Shown: positions 7,838 through 13,930, numbered from the stretch's first letter. The stretch is 32,411 bases of DNA from Gaiellales bacterium (GCA_036273515.1 DASUHM010000020.1:1-32411), one strand, 5' to 3'. Notes: a model not told the origin generated them from the sequence alone. Numbers and translations are program-made.

Positions 7838-8913
7838 GGCGGCCAGGATGCTAACGGCGAGGCTGCCACGACCTCGGCGATGCGGGCGGACGCGTCGCCG
7901 TCGCCGTAGAGCGGCGGGTGAGTCGCGGGGAGCTCGAGCCCGGCCAGGGTCGTCGCGACCGCCGCTGCGTCCAGGCCGCCCGTGAGGCGGTTCCAGCCGA
8001 GCTCGATCGTCTCCACCCACTCGCTCGTGTCGCGCAGGGTGATGCACGGCACCGAATGCAGGTACGCCTCCTTCTGCACCCCGCCGGAGTCGGTCAGGCA
8101 CACGCCGGCCGAGAGGAGCAGCGCGGTGAACTCGAGGTAGCCGAGCGGCGGGGTGAGCGTCGCCGCCGCCTCGGCCCGGCCGAGCAGCCCGGCCGCCTCG
8201 AGCGCCGCCCGGGTGCGCGGGTGGATCGGGAAGACGGCCGGCCGCCCGAGCGTCTCCAGCACCTCGACGAGCGCCGGCATGGCCTCCGCGGAGGTGTTCG
8301 ACTGGCGATGGACGGTGACGAGGGCGTAGCCGCCCGGCTCGAGGCCGAGCCGCGCCACGATGCCCGTGCGGCGGGCCGCCGGCCCGAACGTGCGGGCGAC
8401 GTCCACCATCACGTCGCCGACCAGATGGACGCCCTCCGTGATCCCCTCGGCGGCCAGGTTCGCGACGGCGGTCTCGCTGGGGCAGAAGCGCAGGTCGGAG
8501 ACGACGTCGGCGACGACCCGGTTCACCTCCTCCGGCATGGCCCGGTCGAACGAGCGCAGGCCCGACTCGACGTGCCCGAGGCGCAGCTGCAGCTTGGCGG
8601 CGACGAGCGCCCCGGCCAGGGTCGAGTTCGTGTCGCCGTAGACGAGCACCAGGTCGGGCCGCTCGCCGGCGAGGACCGGCTCGAGGCCCGTGAGCATGGC
8701 CGCCGTCTGGACGGCGTGACTGCCCGAGCCGGCCTCGATCTCGTGGTCGGGCGGCGCCAGGCCGAGCTCGTCGAAGAACACCTGCGAGAGCTCGGCGTCG
8801 TAGTGCTGGCCCGTGTGCACGAGCACGTGGTCGGACACCTGCCCCAGCGCGGCCGCGAGCGGCGCCGCCTTGATGAACTGCGGCCGGTTGCCGACGACGG
8901 AGACGACCTTCAT
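7834..8913 (-). CDS. non-hydrolysing UDP-GlcNAc-type 2-epimerase, WbpI-like
   Basis: 359 residues of the WecB/WbpI family: VVGNRPQFIKAAPL, LVHTGQHYD, LVYGDTNSTLAGALVAAKL, HVESGLRSFDRAMPEEVNR, IHPRTRAAL, LTDSGGVQKEAYLHSVPCITLRDTSEWVET and a C-terminal LYGDGDASARIAE. The last motifs are closer to my memory of WbpI (UDP-2,3-diacetamido-glucuronate 2-epimerase) than to WecB; that is memory-based and should be tested by phylogeny. The enzyme inverts C2 to give the manno-configured sugar. First of the four sugar genes, overlapping the dehydrogenase start (ATGA), with 31 bp between it and the thioredoxin gene upstream. Confidence 0.88.
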   Translation of the reverse strand: MKVVSVVGNRPQFIKAAPLAAALGQVSDHVLVHTGQHYDAELSQVFFDELGLAPPDHEIEAGSGSHAVQTAAMLTGLEPVLAGERPDLVLVYGDTNSTLAGALVAAKLQLRLGHVESGLRSFDRAMPEEVNRVVADVVSDLRFCPSETAVANLAAEGITEGVHLVGDVMVDVARTFGPAARRTGIVARLGLEPGGYALVTVHRQSNTSAEAMPALVEVLETLGRPAVFPIHPRTRAALEAAGLLGRAEAAATLTPPLGYLEFTALLLSAGVCLTDSGGVQKEAYLHSVPCITLRDTSEWVETIELGWNRLTGGLDAAAVATTLAGLELPATHPPLYGDGDASARIAEVVAASPLASWPP

Positions 8914-8944
8914 GGCGCCGCCAGACTACCGGCGGGAGGTGCCG

Positions 8945-9484
8945 TCAGGCCTGCAGCAGCGCGTCGAGCACCTGGGCGATCGGCTGTGTGCCGATCTTGC
9001 CGGCGTGCTGCCAGGCGATCCGGCCCTGCTGGTCGACGACCACCGTGGTCGGCTTGCCGTAGAGCCCGAACTTGTAGGCCAGGTCGTCGTCCTGGTCGAA
9101 GACGATCGGCCACGTCCAGTGGTAGTGGGAGATGAAGTGCATGGTGCCCGGGCGGGTGTCGTCGATCGCGATCCCGACCATCTGCACCTTCGAGCCGAAG
9201 TCGCGCCCGAGCTTGGCCAGGCCGGCGGCCTCCTGCCGGCAGGGGGCGCAGTTGCTGGCGAAGAAGTTGATGACGACCGGTTTGCCGGTGAACCGGCGCA
9301 GGTCGACCGGCTGTCCCGTGAGCGCCGCGCGATCGAACGCCGGCGCCGGCTTTCGGTCGGCCGTCTTGATCGGCGTTGCCCTGCGGTCGGTCAGGAGCGA
9401 CATGTGCATCTGGCCGTAGACCACGATGCCGGCCACGGCGGCCGTCCCCGCGACGATGGCCGCGATGATGAGCAGCCTGCGCAC
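8945..9484 (-). CDS. membrane-anchored TlpA-like thiol-disulfide oxidoreductase
   Basis: 179 residues. An uncleaved signal anchor (MRRLLIIAAIVAGTAAVAGIVVYG) leads into a thioredoxin-like redoxin domain: AFDRAALTGQPVDLRRFTGKPVVINFFASNCAPCRQEAAGLAKL with the CAPC active site, the usual TlpA insert, then LYGKPTTVVVDQQGRIAWQHAG with the cis-Pro. Such proteins reduce or oxidise cysteines outside the membrane, for example in cytochrome c maturation or of partner exported proteins. It sits 19 bp after the M42 peptidase gene and 31 bp before the epimerase on the same strand, so it is probably co-transcribed. The partner is unknown; a link to the Cys-rich surface proteins further on is only speculation. 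Confidence 0.85.
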   Translation of the reverse strand: MRRLLIIAAIVAGTAAVAGIVVYGQMHMSLLTDRRATPIKTADRKPAPAFDRAALTGQPVDLRRFTGKPVVINFFASNCAPCRQEAAGLAKLGRDFGSKVQMVGIAIDDTRPGTMHFISHYHWTWPIVFDQDDDLAYKFGLYGKPTTVVVDQQGRIAWQHAGKIGTQPIAQVLDALLQA

Positions 9485-9503
9485 GGCCGTATCGTATGCG
9501 GAA

Positions 9504-10556
9504 CTACGAGATGGCGGGCAGGTCGTCGAGCCTGCGGGAGACCGCGGCGATCAGGGCCGCCACGGCCTCGAGGTCGCCGAGGTCGACGATCTCGTTCGGC
9601 GAGTGCATGTAGCGGTTCGGCACGCTGACGACGCCGCAGCGGATCCCCGCGCGGCTCAGCTTGACCGCGTCGGCGTCCGTGCCGGTCGAGCCGGACGACG
9701 CGCCGAACTGGACGGGGATGCCCTCGGCCTTCGCCACCTCGCCGATCAGGTCGAACATGACCGGGTGGACGCCCGAGCCGCGCTCGATGACCGGCCCGCC
9801 GCCGAGCTTGATCTCGCCCACCTTGCGCTTGGGCACGTTGGGCTGGTCGGACGTGTGGGTGACGTCGATGATGAGCGCCGCGTCGGGGTCGAGCCCGAAC
9901 GCCGACGTGTAGGCGCCGGAGAAGCTCGTCTCCTCGCCCACCGAGCCGACGCCGACCAGCTTCCACGTCCCCGGCTTCTCGGCGTAGAGGCGGGCGGCCT
10001 CGGCGGCCACGAACGCGCCGGCGCGGTTGTCGACCGCCCGGCTGGCGATCCGCGAGCCGACCAGGTCGACGATGGGCACCTCGAGCACGGCCAGGTCGCC
10101 GACCTGCACCCGGGCGCGGGCGTCGTCGCCGTCCGCCGCGCCGATGTCGATCCAGAGCTGGTCCACCTTGAGCGGCTTGTCGCGCTCCTCCTGATCGGTC
10201 AGGTGCGGCGCCTTCTGGCCGACCACGCCGGTGATCGGGCCGTCCTTGGTGAGGATGCGGATGCGCTGGGCGACGAGCACCGCCGCCACCCAGCCGCCGA
10301 CGCCGCGGAACCACAGGTAGCCCTCGTCGTCGATGTGGGTGACGACCAGTCCGATCTCGTCGATGTGGCCCAGCACGGCCACCGACTGCTTGCCGTCAGG
10401 GTTCACGGTGGCGTAGCAGGAGCCGAGCGCGTCGCCGTGGACGTCGGCGAAGCCGGACGCGTACCTGCGCCAGACCGCAGCGGCCTCGCGCTCGTCGCCC
10501 GACGGCCCTGCGGCCTCGAGGAGGTCTCGGAAGAAGGTTTCGGAGTCTGCCCGCAC
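9504..10556 (-). CDS. M42-family metallo-aminopeptidase
   Basis: 350 residues. Metal-binding and catalytic blocks of the M42 (PepA/FrvX/CelM) co-catalytic aminopeptidases are all visible: LGHIDEIGLVV, ASRAVDNRAGAFVA, VGSVGEETSFSGAYT with the Glu-Glu pair, LIIDVTHT and NRYMHSPNE. The middle insert (about residues 85-165) is the PDZ-like dimerisation domain. These are cytoplasmic, usually oligomeric enzymes that trim peptides. The GTG start (10556-10554) lies nine bases from a TATCCT box, suggesting a near-leaderless message. Probably the first gene of the transcript that continues through tlpA and the sugar genes. Confidence 0.9.
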   Translation of the reverse strand: MRADSETFFRDLLEAAGPSGDEREAAAVWRRYASGFADVHGDALGSCYATVNPDGKQSVAVLGHIDEIGLVVTHIDDEGYLWFRGVGGWVAAVLVAQRIRILTKDGPITGVVGQKAPHLTDQEERDKPLKVDQLWIDIGAADGDDARARVQVGDLAVLEVPIVDLVGSRIASRAVDNRAGAFVAAEAARLYAEKPGTWKLVGVGSVGEETSFSGAYTSAFGLDPDAALIIDVTHTSDQPNVPKRKVGEIKLGGGPVIERGSGVHPVMFDLIGEVAKAEGIPVQFGASSGSTGTDADAVKLSRAGIRCGVVSVPNRYMHSPNEIVDLGDLEAVAALIAAVSRRLDDLPAIS

Positions 10557-10565
10557 CGGCGCGGC

Positions 10566-10571
10566 AGGATA
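10566..10571 (-). promoter_or_regulatory. -10 box of the M42-tlpA-sugar operon
   Basis: TATCCT on the minus strand, ending ten bases before the GTG start of the M42 gene, as expected for a leaderless or near-leaderless actinobacterial message. No canonical -35 is seen. Two GGTGCGG heptamers (10583-10589 and 10591-10597) occupy the adjoining upstream DNA, shared with the tRNA promoter on the other strand. Confidence 0.45.
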
Positions 10572-10608
10572 GCGGGTCCGGCGGTGCGGCGGTGCGGGGA
10601 CGCGTTGG

Positions 10609-10614
10609 TAGACT
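10609..10614 (+). promoter_or_regulatory. -10 box of tRNA-Lys
   Basis: TAGACT ends ten bases before the tRNA 5' end, an appropriate -10 position. The -35 region is not TTGACA-like; it holds GGTGCGG repeats at 10583-10597 instead. Confidence 0.45.
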
Positions 10615-10624
10615 GGCCGACCCG

Positions 10625-10697
10625 GGGCCGTTAGCTCAGCTGGTAGAGCAGGGGACTCTTAATCCCAAGGTCGAAGGTTCGATCCCTTCACGGCCCA
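10625..10697 (+). tRNA. tRNA-Lys (anticodon CTT)
   Basis: 73 nt cloverleaf. Acceptor stem 10625-10631 pairs perfectly with 10690-10696, discriminator A10697. D stem GCTC/GAGC (10634-10637, 10646-10649), anticodon loop 10656-10662 with CTT at 10658-10660, T stem GAAGG/CCTTC (10673-10677, 10685-10689) with loop TTCGATC. The outermost anticodon-stem pair is a G-A mismatch (10651/10667). CCA is not encoded. Its 3' 44 nt are part of the 45-bp direct repeat that bounds the mini-island, so integration re-created an intact gene. Confidence 0.95.
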
Positions 10698-10698
10698 T
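10654..10698 (+). repeat. attL: 45-bp direct repeat inside tRNA-Lys
   Basis: Runs from the anticodon stem through the discriminator base of the tRNA plus one base. Identical at every position to 12055-12099 (offset 1401 bp); the first flanking bases differ on both sides (10653 G versus 12054 A; 10699 G versus 12100 C). Confidence 0.93.
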
Positions 10699-10793
10699 GC
10701 CCGTTTGCGGCTCAACCTTGCCGTTTCCGGGCTGTCGGCTGGGCTGGCCGACGGCGCGGTATGCGGCCGTTGCGAACGCCCTGCTAACGCGGG

Positions 10794-10840
10794 CGCTCAG
10801 CGCGGGACATGTTAGGCGCCCGCTCAGGGCGGGACATGTA
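10794..10840. repeat. imperfect tandem repeat within the island
   Basis: CGCTCAGCGCGGGACATGT (from 10794) recurs as CGCTCAGGGCGGGACATGT (from 10821), 27 bp apart, followed by a further partial GCGGGAC at 10841. Such GCGGGACATGT units could be recombinase arm sites or a remnant of an insertion-sequence end; the sequence alone does not decide. The rest of 10698-10865 shows nothing I recognise. Confidence 0.6.
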
Positions 10841-10865
10841 GCGGGACGAAAGTGTGGCGTCCCGC

Positions 10866-11026
10866 TCACTCGCCCGAGCTCGCGATCAGGTCGGCTGCGA
10901 GCGCCGCAACCGTCTCCTGGACGGCCGGGATCACGTGGCTGTAGACGCGCAGATGAGCGCGGGGTCGCCGTGCCCGAGCCGGTCGGCCACGAGCTTGGGG
11001 TGGACGCTTAGCTGCAAGAGATGTTG
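10866..11026 (-). pseudogene. C-terminal relic of a tyrosine recombinase (integrase), frameshifted
   Basis: On the minus strand one frame reads LLQLSVHPKLVADRLGHGDPALI (about 11020-10952), the conserved box around the LGH motif. A second frame continues as LRVYSHVIPAVQETVAALAADLIASSGE to the TGA at 10866. YSHV contains the nucleophilic Tyr. Restoring one C between ATC and TGC (near 10952) joins the two into a normal phage-type integrase C-terminus, so a single-base deletion broke the frame. The N-terminal and core-binding domains are gone. It lies next to attL, where an integrase gene is expected, and accounts for how the island arrived. Confidence 0.8.
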
Positions 11027-11069
11027 GCGTCCGCCCGGAGGCGGCCGTGCTTTCTTCTCCGTCCGCGCG

Positions 11070-11126
11070 CGATGTTACGCTCGCTGCTTCGCCATGCGAA
11101 CCCCCCGCAACGCGAGCGTAACATCG
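11070..11126. repeat. 15-bp perfect inverted repeat upstream of hicAB
   Basis: CGATGTTACGCTCGC (11070-11084) and its exact reverse complement (11112-11126) are separated by 27 bp. The long loop makes it a poor terminator. It may be a protein-binding pair, an old recombination site, or the boundary of a deletion between the integrase relic and hicA. No coding sequence is credible between 11030 and 11217. Confidence 0.65.
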
Positions 11127-11217
11127 TACGCTCGGGGTGGTGCCTCTTCGCATGCCCGTTGCGAGCCGGCCGGCCATGTGAACGAGCCATTTCCCCCGTC
11201 CGGGGGGCGCACTCCCC

Positions 11218-11247
11218 TTGCAGTCTGGCGATACTAGGGGTAGTATC
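11218..11247 (+). promoter_or_regulatory. hicA promoter with overlapping operator palindrome
   Basis: TTGCAG (11218-11223), a 17-bp spacer, and TAGTAT (11241-11246) form a good -35/-10 pair; the GTG of hicA is six bases further, so the transcript is probably leaderless. The inverted repeat GATACTA-GGGG-TAGTATC (11230-11247) covers the -10 box, the expected place for autorepression by the HicB DNA-binding domain or the HicAB complex. Confidence 0.75.
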
Positions 11248-11252
11248 AACGC

Positions 11253-11486
11253 GTGACGATCGAGGAAAAGCTCGACTCACTCAAGACCCGCCGACGCAGC
11301 GTCCCCCCAGACGAGATGCACGCACTTCTGTCCGAGGCGGGATTCGACCACCGCTACGGGAAGGGCGACCACTGGGTCTACACGCACCCAGCCAGGCGCT
11401 TCCCACTTGTCATCGACCCCCGAAATCCACTCTTGCCGACGTACGTCAGCAAGGCGATACGAGCCATAGAGGAGGTGCTTCAATGA
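11253..11486 (+). CDS. hicA: HicA-family toxin (mRNA interferase)
   Basis: 77 residues from a GTG start six bases after the -10 box. VPPDEMHALLSEAGFDHRYGKGDHWVYTHPARRFPLVIDPRNPLLPTYVSKAIRAIEE follows the HicA pattern: helix, glycine turn, a beta hairpin with the catalytic-type His (His40 in GDHWVYTHP), then the closing helix. HicA folds like a double-stranded RNA-binding domain and cleaves mRNAs to arrest growth until HicB binds it. It is slightly longer than usual (about 60 residues) because of an N-terminal extension. It overlaps hicB by four bases (ATGA). Cargo of the tRNA-Lys mini-island. Confidence 0.85.
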   Translation: MTIEEKLDSLKTRRRSVPPDEMHALLSEAGFDHRYGKGDHWVYTHPARRFPLVIDPRNPLLPTYVSKAIRAIEEVLQ

Positions 11487-11866
11487 ACATCGACGACTAC
11501 CTGGGCCTCCCGTACACCATCGAACTAACCCCCGACCACGATGACGACGGCCGCACCGGTTGGGTCGCAGAAGTCGAAGAGCTCCCCGGCTGCATCACCC
11601 AGGTCGACGCGCTCGACGAGCTCGAGGCGAGCATCCGCGACGCCATGACGGCGTGGATCAGCGTGGCACTCGAGGACGGCCGCGACATCCCGGCCCCGCG
11701 GAGTGAGCAGAGCTACAGCGGACGGTTCCTGCTCCGACTGCCCAAGAGCCTCCACGGCGATCTAGCCCACGAGGCGGAGCGGGAGGGCGTCAGCCTGAAT
11801 CAACTCGTGACGTCGATGCTGGCCGCCTCGGTCGGCTGGCATCACCGCCTCCGCGAAACCGCCTGA
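11483..11866 (+). CDS. hicB: HicB-family antitoxin
   Basis: 127 residues. The N-terminal partial RNase H-like HicB fold reads YTIELTPDHDDDGRTGWVAEVEELPGCITQVDALDELEASIRDAMTAWI; the ELPGC box is typical of the family. The C-terminal segment YSGRFLLRLPKSLHGDLAHEAEREGVSLNQLVTSMLAASVGW is a ribbon-helix-helix DNA-binding domain. HicB neutralises HicA and represses the operon, probably at the palindrome 11230-11247. The start is set by GGAGG at 11471-11475 and the ATGA overlap with hicA. Between its stop and the attR repeat (11867-12054) I see no further gene. Confidence 0.88.
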   Translation: MNIDDYLGLPYTIELTPDHDDDGRTGWVAEVEELPGCITQVDALDELEASIRDAMTAWISVALEDGRDIPAPRSEQSYSGRFLLRLPKSLHGDLAHEAEREGVSLNQLVTSMLAASVGWHHRLRETA

Positions 11867-12054
11867 AGCTCCTCGTCCCGGTGGCTAGAAGGGACGCTGG
11901 GGGTCGAGGGAGGCCGCCTGCGAGCGGCCTGCTAACGGATGGCGCGTGCGGGGGCGATGCTGGGCGATACGAGCAGGCATGCCGACGGCAGCTAGCCCGC
12001 ATGGTTGAGCGGACTAGCGGCACGCGGCGATACGCGGTGTTACGGGCGGTCGGA

Positions 12055-12099
12055 GACTCTTAATCCCAAGGTCGAAGGTTCGATCCCTTCACGGCCCAT
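12055..12099 (+). repeat. attR: second copy of the tRNA-Lys 3' end
   Basis: Perfect copy of 10654-10698. It lacks the acceptor 5' strand, the D arm and half the anticodon stem, so it is not a tRNA gene. The last codons and stop of the minus-strand ATPase gene (12089 onward) lie inside it. This implies that, before the island arrived, the ATPase reading frame ended within the tRNA-Lys gene itself. Confidence 0.93.
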
Positions 12100-13234
12100 C
12101 CGATCCGTGCTCGCCGGTGTCGCGCAGACCGGCGATCCACTCCTCGAAAAGCGGGTCTGTGAGCGCGTAGCGATCGCCCTCGCGCTCGACGAGGGCGCTC
12201 GCCTGGAGCGCCACCAGGGCCGAGCGCGCGCTCGACTTGGCCAGGCCGAGGCCCTCGAGCACGCGGGTCTGGAACGGCGAGCCGCCGGTGGCGGCCAGCG
12301 AGCGAAGCGCCTTCTGCTCGTTGGTTGAGAGGTGGCGCCAGCCGGCGTCGAACTCGGCCGCGAGCTCGGCGAGGGCGGCGGCGTGGGCGCGCGCCCAGTG
12401 CGCCAGGCCGGCGGTGCCCTCGGGCGGCACCTCCTCCCACAGCCGGTGGGCGAGCAGCATCGCCCGCTGGGGGTGGCCCCTGGCCGAGGCGACGAGCGGG
12501 TTTGCCGCCTCGCCGACGCTTCGGCCCGACTCGCGGAAGCGCTCGGCGACGTAGGCCGCGATGTCGGCGTCTGCCAGCCGGCCGAGCCGCATCGGCACGG
12601 CCTGGCCGTAGAGCGGCCGATCGCGCACCTCGAAGAGCTCGCGCATGAGCCCCGGCTCGGAGCCCGCGAACACGAACGACGCCACCTCGCCCTGGAACTG
12701 GATGTGGCTGCGCAGCAGCGCGTCCATGCCCTCGACCCGGGTGACGTCCTGGAACTCGTCGAGGACGACGAGGGCCCGGAATGCGCCGCCCTCCTCGAGC
12801 CGCAGGGGCAGGTCGAGCAGCGCGTGCAGCGCCGGCAGCGGATCGGTGCGCGGCTCGACCTGGAGGCGGGCGCTGATCCCGAGCGCGCCGAGGGAGAGGC
12901 CGAGGCCGGTGGTCTGCAGGAACTCCTCGATCCGGGCGCGGGCCTTGCCCTTGAGCTGGCGGGCGTAGGCGCGCTCGAAGCGGATGGCGACGTCCGCGAT
13001 CGAGAGCACGCCGTAGAGGTCGACCAGGATCGGGATCATCCGCTCGCGCCGCTCGGCGTCGCGCAGGACGCGCCGCAGCAGGCTCGTCTTGCCGTACTTG
13101 CGGGGCGCGTACAGGCGCACGAAGTGACCGCCGACCGCGGCGGCGAGCAGCTGCCCGGTCTCGGCGTCGCGGTCGATGACGTCGTCCGGCGCGATCGGAT
13201 GCGAGTAGATGAACGGGTTCGTGTCGGTCAGCAT
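12089..13234 (-). CDS. AAA ATPase (ATPase_2/STAND-like) with C-terminal winged helix
   Basis: 381 residues from ATG 13234 (an in-frame TTG at 13255 lies inside the likely promoter). FVRLYAPRKYGKTSLLRR is the Walker A loop (about 43-51), RALVVLDEFQDV the Walker B (about 154-163), FVFAGSEPGLM sensor 1 (about 187-197), and LSTNEQKALRSLAATGGSPFQTRVLEGLGLAKSSARSALVALQASALVEREGDRYALTDPLFEEWI a winged-helix domain. This order is typical of the PF01637-type ATPases, poorly characterised proteins often suspected of signalling, DNA transactions or defence. No effector domain is present. The gene ends inside attR and is preceded by the GGTGCGG array. Function unknown beyond ATP binding and likely DNA binding. 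Confidence 0.85.
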   Translation of the reverse strand: MLTDTNPFIYSHPIAPDDVIDRDAETGQLLAAAVGGHFVRLYAPRKYGKTSLLRRVLRDAERRERMIPILVDLYGVLSIADVAIRFERAYARQLKGKARARIEEFLQTTGLGLSLGALGISARLQVEPRTDPLPALHALLDLPLRLEEGGAFRALVVLDEFQDVTRVEGMDALLRSHIQFQGEVASFVFAGSEPGLMRELFEVRDRPLYGQAVPMRLGRLADADIAAYVAERFRESGRSVGEAANPLVASARGHPQRAMLLAHRLWEEVPPEGTAGLAHWARAHAAALAELAAEFDAGWRHLSTNEQKALRSLAATGGSPFQTRVLEGLGLAKSSARSALVALQASALVEREGDRYALTDPLFEEWIAGLRDTGEHGSDGP

Positions 13235-13324
13235 GGTGCGGAGATATCGTACCAAACGGTGCGGAAACGCCGCACCAGATTCGGTGCGTGATCACCGCAC
13301 CGGCCGGTGCGGGCCGGGCGCACC
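13235..13324. promoter_or_regulatory. array of GGTGCGG / CCGCACC boxes upstream of the ATPase gene
   Basis: Exact heptamers at 13235-13241, 13258-13264 and 13306-13312 (GGTGCGG) and 13270-13276 and 13295-13301 (CCGCACC), plus one-mismatch copies at 13283-13289 and 13318-13324. They pair as palindromes: 13258-13276 has 7-bp arms and a 5-bp spacer, and 13295-13312 is a perfect 18-bp palindrome. The array begins at the ATPase start codon, covers its promoter (possible -10 TACGAT at 13251-13246) and faces the surface-protein operon. Most likely a multi-site operator. Confidence 0.75.
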
Positions 13325-13344
13325 GCAGGGAATCCCCCGTTCTC

Positions 13345-13408
13345 GGTATCGGTCTATACCGGTCGGCAGCCGATTGGTGAAGAGGACGTCTGCTCCCCGC
13401 CTGGGAGC
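13345..13408 (+). promoter_or_regulatory. possible promoter and leader hairpin of the surface-protein operon
   Basis: GGTAT (13345-13349) and ATACC (13356-13360) form a short inverted repeat containing TATACC, a possible -10 box; no clear -35 is visible. Downstream, GCTCCC (13392-13397) and GGGAGC (13403-13408) make a 6-bp hairpin in the leader. The ribosome site AAGAGGA precedes ATG 13445. The promoter assignment is tentative. Confidence 0.4.
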
Positions 13409-13444
13409 GGACGGGCTTCCTTCCCCCCTTCTCAAGAGGATCCC

Positions 13445-13930
13445 ATGAATCGGAAACGTCTCGTGCGCTTCGCCGTGACGGCTGTCATCGGTCTCGCCAT
13501 CGCCGGTGGCGCCGCCTATGCGGCCTGGACGGTCAACGGCAGCGGCTCCGGCACTGCGTCGGCCGCTTCCGCGCAGGGCCTGACGCTCACCGCCGGCTCG
13601 GCCAGCGGCGTTCTCTATCCGGGTGCGACCGCCGACGTGGACACGTCGGTCGGGAACACCAACCCCTTCCCCGTGCACGTCAGCAGCATCGCGCTCGACA
13701 CGACCCAGGGCCAGAACGGCTTCGCGGTCGATGCCGGCCACAGCGGCTGCAACCTGGGCTCCCTGTCGTTCACCACCGCCACCAACGGCGGCAGCGGCTG
13801 GGACATCTCCGCCAGCTCCTCGCTCGACGTCGACGCCGCGAGCTCCATCACGATGGGCTCTGGCGCGAACGATTCCTGCCAGGGAGCGACGTTCACGGTC
13901 TACCTGACCGCCACGGCCGCAAGCGCATAA
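13445..13930 (+). CDS. small secreted protein with SipW-cognate-type signal region
   Basis: 161 residues. The N-terminus RFAVTAVIGLAIAGGAAYAAWTVNGSGSGTASA resembles the SipW-cognate class of signal peptides found on TasA/camelysin-like surface subunits (small-residue membrane helix followed by an aromatic and Gly/Ser/Thr turn). The mature part is rich in Ser, Thr, Gly and Ala, with predicted beta structure and two Cys (GCNLG and DSCQGATF) that could form a disulfide. The stretch LYPGA, NTNPFPV and SCQGATFTVYLTATA recurs in the 147-residue protein two genes downstream, so the two are paralogues. ATG chosen for AAGAGGA at 13434-13440. Export is supported; a structural surface role is inferred. 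Confidence 0.75.
   Translation: MNRKRLVRFAVTAVIGLAIAGGAAYAAWTVNGSGSGTASAASAQGLTLTAGSASGVLYPGATADVDTSVGNTNPFPVHVSSIALDTTQGQNGFAVDAGHSGCNLGSLSFTTATNGGSGWDISASSSLDVDAASSITMGSGANDSCQGATFTVYLTATAASA

Larger units (their letters stand above)
10654..12099. mobile_element. mini genomic island inserted in tRNA-Lys (hicAB cargo, integrase relic)
   Basis: The 3' part of the tRNA gene (10654-10698) is repeated base for base at 12055-12099. This is the standard footprint of a tyrosine-recombinase element that integrates at a tRNA 3' end and restores it. Between the repeats are tandem imperfect repeats, a frameshifted integrase C-terminus, a 15-bp inverted repeat and hicAB. At about 1.4 kb, with no working integrase, it is a decayed or internally deleted element that is now fixed or can only be mobilised in trans. 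Confidence 0.88.

Noticed and set aside
10794-10840. CRISPR-like repeat
   Set aside because: Only two imperfect units 27 bp apart, no spacer series and no cas genes.
10866-11249. A 127-codon intact protein gene on the minus strand of the island
   Set aside because: Only its last 30 residues have a family (integrase C-terminus); the rest is out of frame with the neighbouring integrase motif, showing a frameshifted relic.
12055-12099. Second tRNA-Lys gene
   Set aside because: Only the 3' 44 nt are present; the acceptor 5' strand and D arm are missing, so it is an att copy and not a gene.
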